Positions 43,392-51,559 of a stretch of 64,000 nt of DNA are shown one piece after another (the first letter of the stretch is position 1; every line of letters starts with the position of its first letter). The notes under the pieces were generated by a model, which was not told the origin of the DNA, did not search any database, and was given only the letters and a program-made list of their open reading frames with translations. Location: positions 330,976 to 394,975 of the forward strand of contig NZ_KE387203.1 in the NCBI RefSeq assembly GCF_000430725.1, given 5' to 3'. This DNA comes from Azohydromonas australica DSM 1124 (GTDB taxonomy: Bacteria > Pseudomonadota > Gammaproteobacteria > Burkholderiales > Burkholderiaceae_C). Both the position numbers and the translations under genes were made by a program.

Positions 43392-43420
43392 ACGGGCGCC
43401 TTGGGCGCCCGTTCTCATTT
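43392..43420 (+). terminator. Terminator-like hairpin after rpoZ
   Basis: Nine-base stem ACGGGCGCC/GGCGCCCGT with a TTG loop is followed by TCTCATTT, a weak T tract. It may attenuate read-through from rpoZ into the (p)ppGpp gene, which begins 47 bases later. Confidence 0.55.
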
Positions 43421-43466
43421 GGGCCTGCCGCAGATGCGGGGGGCGATGACACGCTAAATTCGCTCC

Positions 43467-45746
43467 ATGGGCATCCGTTCCTTCGCCGCCGATCTCCTGC
43501 CGTCCGCGCTCCACCTGGGCTCGCGCGTGCCGTCGCAGACCGCCTCGCGCCCGGTCGACGTCGCCTCCTTCGCCGCGCTCACCGACAAGCTCGCCTACCT
43601 CAGCAAGGCCGACCTGAAGAAGGTGCGCGAGGCCTACAAGTTTGCCGACGAGGCGCACCTGGGCCAGTTCCGCGCCAGCGGCGAGCCCTACATCACGCAC
43701 CCCATCGCCGTGGCCGGCCTGTGCGCCGACTGGCGGCTCGATGCGCAGGCCATCATGGCCGCGCTCATGCACGACGCGATGGAGGACTGCGGCATCACCA
43801 AGCCCGAGCTCATCGAGCGCTTCGGCGCCGCCACGGCGGACCTGGTGGACGGGCTGACCAAGCTCGACAAGCTGCACTTCAGCACGCGCGAGGAGTCGCA
43901 GGCCGAGTCCTTCCGCAAGATGCTGCTGGCCATGGCGCGCGACGTGCGCGTCATCCTCATCAAGCTCGCCGACCGGCTGCACAACATGCGCACCATGGCG
44001 GCGATGGCGCCGCACAAGCGCGGGCGCATCGCGCGCGAGACGCTGGACATCTATGCACCCATCGCGCACCGCCTGGGCCTGAACCAGAGCTACCGCGAGC
44101 TGCAGGAGCTCAGCTTCCAGTACCTGCATCCGTGGCGCCACGCTGCGCTGTCCAAGGCGGTGCAGCGCGCGCGCGGCTACCGGCGCGACATCGTGGACCG
44201 CATCCGCGGCGACGTGGAGAAGGGCTTCGCCGCCGCCAAGCTCAAGGCGACCATCTCCGGGCGCGAGAAGACCGTCTACTCCATTTACATGAAAATGCGC
44301 GAGAAGCACACCGGCTTCGCGCAGGTCAACGACATCTTCGGCTTCCGCGTCGTGGTGCCCGAGCTCTACGACTGCTACCACGCGCTGGGCGTGCTGCACC
44401 AGCTCTACAAGCCGGTGCCGGGGCGCTTCAAGGACTACATCGCCATCCCCAAGGCCAACGGCTACCAGTCGCTGCACACCACGCTCGTGAACCCGCTGGG
44501 CACGGCGGTGGAGTTCCAGATCCGCACCGAGCCCATGCACGCCGTGGCCGAGAGCGGCATCGCCGCGCACTGGATGTACAAGGTCAAGGACGAGGACGGG
44601 CTCAACGAGGCGCAGCGCCTGGGCGCGCGCTGGCTGCAGTCGCTGGTGGACATCCAGGACGAGACGCGCGACGCCAGCGAGTTCCTGGAGCACGTCAAGA
44701 TCGACCTGTTCCCCGACGCGGTCTACGTCTTCACGCCCAAGAGCAAGATCCTGGCGCTGCCGCGCGGCGCCACGCCGGTGGACTTCGCCTACACCATCCA
44801 CACCAACGTGGGCGACCACACCGTGGCCGCCACCGTCAACGGCGAGCCCGTGGCGCTGCGTACCGAGCTCAAGAGCGGCGACGTGGTGGAAGTCGTCACC
44901 GCGCCGGGCGCGCGCCCGAACCCCGCCTGGCTGAACTTCGTGCGCACGGGGCGCGCGCGCTCCAAGATCCGCCACTACCTCAAGAACATGGAACAGGAGG
45001 AGTCGCGGGCACTGGGCGAGAAGCTGCTGGCGCAGGCGCTGCGCGCCGAAGGGCTGCCGCTGCCCACGGTCGAGGAGCCCGACGAGCAGGCCGCGGCGCT
45101 GTGGCAGACGCTCACGCGCTGGAGCGGCAACCGCGGCCCGGCCGAGCTGCTCACCGACATCGGCCTGGGCAAGAAGATCGCCACCATCGTCGCCAAGCGG
45201 CTGGCGCAGCTCATGGCCGAGCAGGGCCAGCGTCCGGACGCCGTCACGCTCACGATGGGCCGCTTCGCCGCGCGCGAGGAAGGCTCGCCCTCGCAGGGCG
45301 TCGTCACCATCGACGGCAACGAAGGCACCTCGGTGCAGCTGGCGCGCTGCTGCCGCCCCATCCCCGGCGACTCCATCGTCGGCTACCTGGGCCGCGGCGA
45401 AGGCCTGACGGTGCACACCGCCGAGTGCGCCGTGGCGCGGCGGCTGCACGAGCGCGACGCCGAGCACTGGATTCCGGTGGAGTGGGCCGAGGACATCACC
45501 CGCCCCTTCGAGGCCGCGGTGCTGGTGCTGGTGCAGAACGGCAAGGGCGTGCTGGCGCGCGTGGCCTCGGCCGTGAGCGCTGCCGAGGCCGACATCACCC
45601 ACATCGACATGGGCGACGAGCATGGCGGCGACAGCGTGGAGATGCGGCTGCTGCTGAGCGTGCGCGACCGGCTGCACCTGGCCGACGTGCTGCGCACGCT
45701 CAAGCGCGCGCCGGCGGTGCTGCGCGCGCAGCGGGTCAAGCCCTGA
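43467..45746 (+). CDS. spoT: Bifunctional (p)ppGpp synthetase/hydrolase (SpoT-like)
   Basis: The 759-residue protein has the HD hydrolase domain (THPIAVAG, ALMHDAMEDCG, LIKLADRLHNMRT), the synthetase domain (YSIYMKMREKH, DIFGFRVVV, KDYIAIPKANGYQSLHTT), a TGS domain (YVFTPKSKILALPRGATPVD), the zinc-finger region ARCCRPIPGD and a C-terminal ACT domain (VLARVASAVSAAEADITHID). Both catalytic sites look intact. It sets (p)ppGpp levels in the stringent response. ATG 43467 has no obvious ribosome-binding site. Betaproteobacteria usually have a separate RelA, not in this window. Confidence 0.95.
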   Translation: MGIRSFAADLLPSALHLGSRVPSQTASRPVDVASFAALTDKLAYLSKADLKKVREAYKFADEAHLGQFRASGEPYITHPIAVAGLCADWRLDAQAIMAALMHDAMEDCGITKPELIERFGAATADLVDGLTKLDKLHFSTREESQAESFRKMLLAMARDVRVILIKLADRLHNMRTMAAMAPHKRGRIARETLDIYAPIAHRLGLNQSYRELQELSFQYLHPWRHAALSKAVQRARGYRRDIVDRIRGDVEKGFAAAKLKATISGREKTVYSIYMKMREKHTGFAQVNDIFGFRVVVPELYDCYHALGVLHQLYKPVPGRFKDYIAIPKANGYQSLHTTLVNPLGTAVEFQIRTEPMHAVAESGIAAHWMYKVKDEDGLNEAQRLGARWLQSLVDIQDETRDASEFLEHVKIDLFPDAVYVFTPKSKILALPRGATPVDFAYTIHTNVGDHTVAATVNGEPVALRTELKSGDVVEVVTAPGARPNPAWLNFVRTGRARSKIRHYLKNMEQEESRALGEKLLAQALRAEGLPLPTVEEPDEQAAALWQTLTRWSGNRGPAELLTDIGLGKKIATIVAKRLAQLMAEQGQRPDAVTLTMGRFAAREEGSPSQGVVTIDGNEGTSVQLARCCRPIPGDSIVGYLGRGEGLTVHTAECAVARRLHERDAEHWIPVEWAEDITRPFEAAVLVLVQNGKGVLARVASAVSAAEADITHIDMGDEHGGDSVEMRLLLSVRDRLHLADVLRTLKRAPAVLRAQRVKP

Positions 45747-45812
45747 AGCCTTGAGCCGCGGCGGGCTTTGGCCTGCTTAGCCCGCGCGGCGCGGACCGCC
45801 GGGCCTCACGCC

Positions 45813-46373
45813 TCAGGCCTGTCCCGGCTCGGGATAGCGCACCTCCAGCACTTCCAGCACCTGCAGCCCGCCGGGCGACATGAACTGCACCTCGTCGCCC
45901 TCGCGCGCCTTGAGCAGCGCGCGCGCGATGGGGGCGATCCAGCTCACCTCGCCTTGCAGGTTGTCCACCTCGTCGATGCCCTTGATGGTGATGGTGTGCT
46001 CATCGCCTTGCGCATCGGCGTAGGTGACGGTGGCGCCGAAGAAGACCTGGTCCTTGCCGAAGTGCGCCGATGGGTCGGCGACCTCGGCGATGTCCAGCCG
46101 CTTGGTCAGGAAGCGGATGCGGCGGTCGATCTCGCGCAGCCGCTTCTTGCCGTACAGGTAGTCGCCGTTCTCCGAGCGGTCACCGTTCTTGGCGGCCCAG
46201 GAGACCACTTCCACCGTCTTGGGCCGCTCCTCGTCGATGAGTTGCAGCAGCTCCGTGCGCAGCCGCGCGTAGCCCTGCGGCGTCATGTAGTTGCGCCCGC
46301 CCGGGGGCAGCGGCGGCAGCGCCAGGTCGTCGTCCTCGTCGCCGTCGCTTTCCTTCGTGAATGCCTTGCTCAT
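45813..46373 (-). CDS. greB: Transcription elongation factor GreB
   Basis: The 186-residue protein has the coiled-coil region (NYMTPQGYARLRTELLQLID, SENGDYLYGKKRLREID) with the acidic tip (KNGDRSENGDY), and the C-terminal domain VFFGATVTYADAQGDEH ... ISWIAP-like (EVSWIAPIARALL). GreB stimulates cleavage of backtracked RNA in RNA polymerase. The acidic N-terminal extension (about 25 residues, DGDEDDD) is common in Burkholderiales. It converges on the (p)ppGpp gene. Confidence 0.95.
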   Translation of the reverse strand: MSKAFTKESDGDEDDDLALPPLPPGGRNYMTPQGYARLRTELLQLIDEERPKTVEVVSWAAKNGDRSENGDYLYGKKRLREIDRRIRFLTKRLDIAEVADPSAHFGKDQVFFGATVTYADAQGDEHTITIKGIDEVDNLQGEVSWIAPIARALLKAREGDEVQFMSPGGLQVLEVLEVRYPEPGQA

Positions 46374-46470
46374 GGCGCGATTGTGCGTGCGCCGCAGCGC
46401 GCCCTCTGCAGCGCGGGAACGCCGCGCCGCCGGCGCCCCGCCCCGGTGGCACGGGCGCGCCCCGTGCCAC

Positions 46471-46725
46471 TCAGTGCTTCGTGTTGAGCTTGTTGAAGCC
46501 GGGCGTCGGCGCGGACAGCGTCGGTCCGCTGGGCATGCCGCTACCGCACAGCGACTGCCATTCGCGCAACTCCTGCTCCAGCACCTGTTGGCCATCGCGA
46601 TTGGCCATCTCGATGAGTGCGAACACGTTGCCGTCATCGACCAGCTCGCGCCCCAAGCCCTTCTTGAGCTGGCGGTAGATGCCGTCGATGGCGGCGAAGG
46701 AAGCCTCGTCGTGAACACCTTTCAT
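46471..46725 (-). CDS. Hypothetical protein, 84 residues
   Basis: ATG 46725 is supported by the ribosome-binding site AGGAGAT six bases upstream. The product (MKGVHDEASFAAIDGIYRQL ...) is hydrophilic and helical with an acidic pattern (ELVDDGNVFALIEMANRDGQ, VLEQELREW) and a Pro/Ser/Thr tail. It has no signal peptide, membrane segment or known motif. It lies between greB and the tRNA genes on the same strand. Family not recognised. Confidence 0.65.
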   Translation of the reverse strand: MKGVHDEASFAAIDGIYRQLKKGLGRELVDDGNVFALIEMANRDGQQVLEQELREWQSLCGSGMPSGPTLSAPTPGFNKLNTKH

Positions 46726-46824
46726 GGGAAATCTCCTGCGGTTGAGCGTCATGCCCCGGCAGCAAGGTAGGTGCCCGTGATGTTCAAGAGCCGCGTGCCC
46801 GAACGCGGCCCCGGGAAAGTGGCC

Positions 46825-46863
46825 AGACAAAGCAAAAGGGCCAGCACTTTCGTGCTGGCCCTT
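46825..46863 (-). terminator. Rho-independent terminator of tRNA-Arg copy 1
   Basis: On the minus strand a 10-12-bp stem (AAGGGCCAGCAC with GTGCTGGCCCTT, GAAA loop) is followed by TTGCTTTGTCT. It starts 8 bases after the tRNA 3' end. The tail GCTTTGTCT recurs in inverted orientation in the spacer at 47214-47222. Confidence 0.85.
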
Positions 46864-46870
46864 GCTAGTT

Positions 46871-46947
46871 TGGTGCGGCTGGCAGGATTCGAACCCACGA
46901 CCCCTTGGTTCGTAGCCAAGTACTCTATCCAACTGAGCTACAGCCGC
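46871..46947 (-). tRNA. tRNA-Arg (anticodon ACG), copy 1
   Basis: The 77-base minus-strand sequence folds as a cloverleaf with acceptor stem GCGGCTG/CAGCCGC, D-loop AGCTCAGTTGGATAGAG, anticodon loop CTACGAA (anticodon at 46913-46911), T-loop GGTTCGAATCC and encoded CCA. Anticodon ACG (A34 edited to inosine) reads CGU/CGC/CGA arginine codons. It is identical to copy 2. Confidence 0.97.
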
Positions 46948-47263
46948 TGCGAGCCCATCAGTATAACCTGCTTTTTGAAATTTTCACCACTCAAAGCCGA
47001 TTATTTTTGTCAGTCTTTTCAGTCGCTGGCGACTGCCAAAACTGTGACACCTGACAGGGCATCAATCAAAACCGGGATCCGGCGCAGCACCGGTTCCCAG
47101 CTGCGTCCCGTCGCTCTTTTTGTTGAGCAGGCAACGGGCTTCTTGTTGTTTCAAGCTTCTCGCGCTTTCACGCGAGGGCTTTTTCTTCTTCACTGACCAG
47201 CACTTGCGTACTGGCTTTGTCTTTCTCGATGAGCCAGCAACCGGTGCTGGCTCATCGAAATGT
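46948..47263. other. AT-rich, hairpin-dense spacer between the two tRNA-Arg genes
   Basis: The 316 bases contain no convincing gene; open frames across them are tRNA shadows. They are clearly less GC-rich than the flanks. Apart from the copy 1 promoter they hold three inverted repeats: CTCGCG/CGCGAG (47159-47176) followed on the plus strand by GGCTTTTTCTTCTT; CCAGCA/TACTGG (47197-47214) followed by CTTTGTCTTTCTC; and a perfect 13-bp stem (47227-47239 with 47245-47257) just downstream of copy 2. The first two look like plus-strand terminators although no plus-strand gene is visible. Confidence 0.7.
46960..46987 (-). promoter_or_regulatory. Candidate promoter of tRNA-Arg copy 1
   Basis: GTGAAA (46987-46982) and TATACT (46965-46960) on the minus strand are 16 bases apart in AT-rich DNA, 12 bases upstream of the mature tRNA 5' end. 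Confidence 0.5.
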
Positions 47264-47340
47264 TGGTGCGGCTGGCAGGATTCGAACCCACGACCCCTTG
47301 GTTCGTAGCCAAGTACTCTATCCAACTGAGCTACAGCCGC
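47264..47340 (-). tRNA. tRNA-Arg (anticodon ACG), copy 2
   Basis: The sequence is identical to the copy at 46871-46947, including the encoded CCA; the anticodon is at 47306-47304. The two copies are direct repeats 393 bases apart. The hairpin at 47227-47257 follows the 3' end but lacks a T tract on this strand, so termination after this copy is uncertain and both could be processed from one transcript. Confidence 0.97.
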
Positions 47341-47352
47341 GAAGCCTTGAAT

Positions 47353-47380
47353 TCTATACTAGGTTTCGCACATCAATCAA
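47353..47380 (-). promoter_or_regulatory. Candidate promoter of tRNA-Arg copy 2
   Basis: TTGATT (47380-47375) and TATAGA (47358-47353) on the minus strand have 16-base spacing, 12 bases before the tRNA 5' end. The -35 element overlaps the last codons of hemY. Confidence 0.5.
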
Positions 47381-48614
47381 GTGCTGCCGCGAATTCAGTG
47401 CATTCATGAGCGCGCGGCTCGTCGCCCTCCTCCCGCGCGAGCTGCGCCAGCGTGCGCCAGGCGCGACGCCGTGCCGCCGCATCCAGCCGCGCATCGCGTG
47501 CCGACTGCTCCAGCAGCCGCCGCGCCTTGCCCCAGAGCTGGCGCTCGGCGAAGGCCGCACCGGCCGCCACCACCACTGCCGGCTCCTGCGCATAGGACTG
47601 CAATGCCGACTCCAGCCGCGGCAGCCAGTCGGCGCCCATGCCCGGCAGCGCGTGCAGCAACGCCAGCGAGATCTGCTCGCGCTCGTCCGCGCCGAGCTCG
47701 TCGAGCCGATCCCACAGCGGACGCAGCCAGCCGCGCGCGTCGCCATGCGAGCCCAGCGCTGCGGCCCGCTGCGCCGCACGCGCAGCCACGAAGGCATCGC
47801 GCCGGTCCGACGGATCGAAGCTCTGCCAGACCTGCTCCAGCTGGTCTTGGTCGTGCGCCTGGTCCAGCGCCTGGAAGGCCAGCGAGCGCAGCAGCCCCTG
47901 CGCCGCCAGCTTGGAGAAGCCCTGGTGCTTGGACAGCAGCCGCGCCGTGGGCAGCGCCTGCAGTGGCTGCTGCGCCAGGCGCTGGGCCTGCAGCCGCAGC
48001 CGCAGCGCCTGCGTGCGCCGGGCCGTGCCGGGCGGCAGCTCCGACAGCAGCACCAGTGCCTGCGCCGCGTCGCGGTCGTCCAGTGCCCATTCCGCGGCCA
48101 GCAGCAGCGCGGCGTCGTCGCCCGGGCGCGGCACGGCGACGCGGCGCGTGGCCAGCGCCTGGCGCAGCTGCTCGTCGCGCTCGGTGCGGTTCTGCAGCCG
48201 GTGCGCGCTGGCGGCAGCCAGCAGGTGCGACAGCTGCGCCAGCTCCTGCTCGCCGCCTTCGGGCGTGGCGTCGCGCAGCGACAGCGCGCGCTGCGCCGCC
48301 TTCTGCGCGCGGGTGTAGCGCGCCGCCAGGAACTCGGCCAGCGCCTGGCGCAGCGCGGACTGCACGGCCCGCTCGCGGCGTAGGGCGCGCCACTCGCGCG
48401 CACGTTGCGGCAGCCCCACCAGCGCGCGCAGCGCCTGCAGCGCCGACACCAGCACCGCCACGCCGGCCAGCAGCCCCAGCAGGAACAGGTTGAGCGACAG
48501 GTCCACGCGCCAGCCGCGCCAGTAGAACGAGGCGATGCCGTCGTTGGCACCCAGGGTGATGGCGGCCACCACCGCTGCCACGAAGAGCAGCACCAGCCAG
48601 ACGACCGAGCGCAT
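47373..48614 (-). CDS. hemY: HemY, haem biosynthesis-associated TPR membrane protein
   Basis: The 413-residue protein has two N-terminal transmembrane helices (VVWLVLLFVAAVVAAITLG, LNLFLLGLLAGVAVLVSALQ) and a helical TPR-like remainder (YTRAQKAAQRALSL). This is the proteobacterial HemY of hem operons, distinct from Bacillus protoporphyrinogen oxidase. Its role in late haem synthesis is not biochemically defined. ATG 48614 overlaps the hemX stop. It is the last gene of hemCDXY. Confidence 0.9.
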   Translation of the reverse strand: MRSVVWLVLLFVAAVVAAITLGANDGIASFYWRGWRVDLSLNLFLLGLLAGVAVLVSALQALRALVGLPQRAREWRALRRERAVQSALRQALAEFLAARYTRAQKAAQRALSLRDATPEGGEQELAQLSHLLAAASAHRLQNRTERDEQLRQALATRRVAVPRPGDDAALLLAAEWALDDRDAAQALVLLSELPPGTARRTQALRLRLQAQRLAQQPLQALPTARLLSKHQGFSKLAAQGLLRSLAFQALDQAHDQDQLEQVWQSFDPSDRRDAFVAARAAQRAAALGSHGDARGWLRPLWDRLDELGADEREQISLALLHALPGMGADWLPRLESALQSYAQEPAVVVAAGAAFAERQLWGKARRLLEQSARDARLDAAARRRAWRTLAQLAREEGDEPRAHECTEFAAALD

Positions 48615-49702
48615 CAGCGACCCGCCGCCGCTGCGGCCAGCGCCGCCAGCGTCTCGTCCGGCCGCGGCAGCGACACCTGCCGCGCCTGCCCCGCCACCTG
48701 CTTGAGCAGCTCCGTGGCCACCTGCACGCGGCGCGAGCCCGGATCGAAATAGCGGTCCAGCGCTGCCTGCGCGTCGCGCAGGTCCGCCTGCGCCGTGGCG
48801 TACTGGCGCGACAGCAGCGCCAGCCGCGCGTTGAGCAGCCGCAGCTTGAGGTTCTCGCGCAGGAAGTACATCTGCTCCGGCGCCAGCAGCAGCGCCTCGG
48901 GCTGCTGCACCTGCGCCACGCGCACCAGCGAGCGCACCTCTTCCCACAGCCGCACCGGCCAGGCCTGCCACCAGGCGTTGAGCTCGTCGTTCCAGGAGGC
49001 GCCGGAAGCGCTGGCCTCGGCCGCCGAGGCGCCGCGCGCCGCCGGCCGCGGCACCGTGCGGCGCGATTCGGTGGCCGCCAGCAGCGGCAGCTCGTCCACC
49101 AGGCGCACCAGCTCGTCGAGCCGCAGCGTGAGGCTGGAGAGATCGCTCACGCCCACGGCCTTGACGCGGTCCAGGTCGCGCGCCAGCGCGCGGCGCACGC
49201 GCTCCAGGCGCGGCTGGTTGTAGCGCGCCAGCCGCTCGTCGGCCTGCTGCAGCGCCTGCAGCAGCGGCTCGGTGCTGCCGGTGATGGCGCTTTGCTGCAG
49301 CGCCACGCGCAGCCCGGCGTCCACGTCGGACACCACGTTCTCGTCGCGCGAGCGCGCCAGCGACTGGATCAGCTCCTCGATCTGCGTGCGCTGCAGCGCT
49401 GCCTCGGACACGCGCGCGTCCAGCAGCGCCGCGCGCGCGCCGGCCTCGCGCGAGGCGTCCTGCGCCTGCTTGGCCATCAGCAGCGCCTGCGCGGCCTCGC
49501 CCTGGCTGTCCTCCTGGCGCTTGACCAGCTCCTTCTCCAGCACGCGCAGCCGCTGCTGGGTGTTCCAGCCCAGGCCCAAGGCTCCCACGGCCACGGCGCA
49601 GGCGCCGATCAGGGCCCAGTTGCGCCAGGCGTCACGGCGGCGGGGAGAAGTCGGGGGCGCCGACGTCGGCGGCGCATCAGCGGGAGAGGCGGATGAATTC
49701 AC
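48614..49702 (-). CDS. hemX: HemX-like membrane protein of the hem operon
   Basis: The 362-residue protein has a Pro/Ser-rich cytoplasmic N-terminus, one transmembrane helix (WALIGACAVAVGALGLGW), a long coiled coil (LRVLEKELVKRQEDSQ onwards) and a helical periplasmic domain (YFLRENLKLRLLNARLALLS). Homologues are often annotated as uroporphyrinogen-III methyltransferase, but no SAM-binding motif is present, so that name should not be used for function. The start is GTG 49702, overlapping the hemD stop (GTGA). Confidence 0.9.
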   Translation of the reverse strand: MNSSASPADAPPTSAPPTSPRRRDAWRNWALIGACAVAVGALGLGWNTQQRLRVLEKELVKRQEDSQGEAAQALLMAKQAQDASREAGARAALLDARVSEAALQRTQIEELIQSLARSRDENVVSDVDAGLRVALQQSAITGSTEPLLQALQQADERLARYNQPRLERVRRALARDLDRVKAVGVSDLSSLTLRLDELVRLVDELPLLAATESRRTVPRPAARGASAAEASASGASWNDELNAWWQAWPVRLWEEVRSLVRVAQVQQPEALLLAPEQMYFLRENLKLRLLNARLALLSRQYATAQADLRDAQAALDRYFDPGSRRVQVATELLKQVAGQARQVSLPRPDETLAALAAAAAGR

Positions 49703-50499
49703 GGTCGCGGGGATTGTAGGGAGCGGGTTTGCGCGTCCCGCAGTGCGGCGCAGACGGCATCGAAGGCGGGCGACACGGCATCGACCTGCACGAAGCCCAG
49801 CGCGCGCGCGGCCTGCGCGATGCGCGGGTGCGAGGCCAGCGCCCGCGAGCGCGACCAGTCCGCGCCCGGCGGCACCAGCGCCGGCAGGTGGCCGATGGCC
49901 TCCGAGCTGCTGAACAGCCAGATGAAGTGGTCAGGGTCGGCCAGCGCCTGCCGCAGCAGGGCCTGCTGCGCGGCATCGAGCCGCGGCGCGCCGCGGCCAT
50001 AGGCCTGGATGAAGTCCACCCGGGCGCCGGCCTCCTGCAGCCGCTGCGCCAGCCAGTCGCGCCCGCCCTCGCCGCGCACCACGCACACGCGCCGGCTCGC
50101 CCAGGGCAGCGCCTGCAGGCGCGCCCACAGCGACTCGGAGTCGAAACGCTCGGCATCCGGCGCGGGCTGCATCACGCTCGACGCCGGCACGCCGGCGTCG
50201 ATCAGCGCCTGCGCCGTGCCCGGCCCCGGCGCGGCGGCCCACACGGGCGCCGGCCAGGCCTGCCCCGGCGGCCGCGCGGCAAAGAAGTGGCTCACGGCGT
50301 TGGGGCTGACGAAGACCAGCGCATCGACCGTCGCCTGCGCCAGCGCGTGCCAAGCCGCGCGCAGCGGCTCGATGGCGACCGCGTCGATGTGCAGCAGCGG
50401 CAGCGCCAGCGCGTCGAAGCCCGCGCCGCGCAGCCGCGCCACCCATTCGTCGGCCTGCGGCTGCGGGCGCGTGACGAGCACGCGCAGCGAGGACGGCAC
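49699..50499 (-). CDS. hemD: Uroporphyrinogen-III synthase HemD
   Basis: The 266-residue enzyme has the expected bilobal pattern: VLVTRPQPQADEWVARLRGA, DALVFVSPNAVSHFF, WAAAPGPGTAQAL, VCVVRGEGGRDWLAQRLQ and FSSSEAIGHL. It closes hydroxymethylbilane with inversion of ring D. The sequence is poorly conserved in this family, as usual. No ATG is available; GTG 50499, five bases after the hemC stop, is the best start. It overlaps hemX. Confidence 0.9.
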   Translation of the reverse strand: MPSSLRVLVTRPQPQADEWVARLRGAGFDALALPLLHIDAVAIEPLRAAWHALAQATVDALVFVSPNAVSHFFAARPPGQAWPAPVWAAAPGPGTAQALIDAGVPASSVMQPAPDAERFDSESLWARLQALPWASRRVCVVRGEGGRDWLAQRLQEAGARVDFIQAYGRGAPRLDAAQQALLRQALADPDHFIWLFSSSEAIGHLPALVPPGADWSRSRALASHPRIAQAARALGFVQVDAVSPAFDAVCAALRDAQTRSLQSPRP

Positions 50500-50504
50500 G
50501 GCGT

Positions 50505-51440
50505 TCAGTGCGCCGCGCCCAGATAGCCGGCCGCGCCCTGCTGCTGCAGCGCCTGCGCGGCCTGCATGCCCAGCGCCTCGGCCTGGGCCTCGTCGCCCAC
50601 CACCGCCTGCAGTTGCGCGCGCAGCGGTGCGCGGGCGCCTTCGGGCTTGTCCTCGCCCAGCAGCACGTCGATGTGCATCTGGTCGCCGGCCAGGGTCGCG
50701 TGCGCGGCCAGCGGCATGCTGCAGCTGCCGCCCAGCGCGCGCGAGACGGCGCGCTCGGCGATGGTGGACAGCCAGGTCGGCCGGTCGATGAAGGTGGAGA
50801 GCTGCTGGATCAGCGCCGCGTTGTCGCTGCGCACCTCGATGCCCAGCGCGCCCTGCCCGGCCGACGGCACCATCTGCTTCTCGTCGAACACCGAGCGGAT
50901 GCGATGCGCCAGCTCCAGGCGCTTCAAGCCCGCGGCGGCCAGCACGATGGCGTCGAACTGCCCCTCGTCGAGCTTGCGCAGCCGCGTGTCGAGGTTGCCG
51001 CGCAGCGGCTCGATGCGCAGGTCCGGGCGCAGCGCGCGCAGCTGCACCACGCGGCGCAGGCTGGAGGTGCCCACGCGCGCGCCCTGCGGCAGCGCTTCCA
51101 GGTTCTCGAACTGGTTGGAGACGAAGGCGTCGCGCGGGTCCTCGCGCTCCAGGATGGCCGCCAGCGCGAACCCCTCGGGCAGCACCATCGGCACGTCCTT
51201 GAGCGAGTGCACCGCCAGGTGCGCGCGGCCCCCTTCCAGCGCCGTCTCCAGCTCCTTGACGAACAGCCCCTTGCCGCCGACCTTGGACAGCGTGCGGTCC
51301 AGAATCTGGTCGCCCCGGGTGGTCATGCCCAGCAGCGTCACGCTGGCGCCCAGGCGCTGCTGCAGCAGCGCGCGCACGTGCTCGGCCTGCCACAGGGCGA
51401 GGCGGCTTTCGCGCGTGGCGATGATCAGTGAATTGCTCAT
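50505..51440 (-). CDS. hemC: Hydroxymethylbilane synthase (porphobilinogen deaminase)
   Basis: The 311-residue enzyme has [66 protein letters not shown] and the dipyrromethane-cofactor Cys in [11 protein letters not shown]. It polymerises four porphobilinogens. It heads the hemCDXY operon and is divergent from ppc over 119 bases. Confidence 0.97.
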   Translation of the reverse strand: MSNSLIIATRESRLALWQAEHVRALLQQRLGASVTLLGMTTRGDQILDRTLSKVGGKGLFVKELETALEGGRAHLAVHSLKDVPMVLPEGFALAAILEREDPRDAFVSNQFENLEALPQGARVGTSSLRRVVQLRALRPDLRIEPLRGNLDTRLRKLDEGQFDAIVLAAAGLKRLELAHRIRSVFDEKQMVPSAGQGALGIEVRSDNAALIQQLSTFIDRPTWLSTIAERAVSRALGGSCSMPLAAHATLAGDQMHIDVLLGEDKPEGARAPLRAQLQAVVGDEAQAEALGMQAAQALQQQGAAGYLGAAH

Positions 51441-51559
51441 GAGGCCGGATTATCGGCGCCCGCTACGGCCTCTCCGGCCATAGCCGCCACCGGCGTGAAA
51501 ACGGCACGACAGCGCCACCCCTTAGGATGCGGGCTTTTGTTTTTCGCGAGCCACACCCC

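Noticed and set aside
46948..47263. Spacer between the tRNAs as a present-day integrative element
   Set aside because: Only 316 bases and no integrase, excisionase or cargo gene; at most a scar.
46871..47340. Two open frames sharing the same peptide (DRVLGYEPRGRGFESCQPHQ)
   Set aside because: The shared peptide is the translation of the duplicated tRNA-Arg genes, not a protein family.
48614..49702. HemX as uroporphyrinogen-III methyltransferase
   Set aside because: No SAM-binding motifs; the membrane helix plus coiled coil fit the non-catalytic HemX family.
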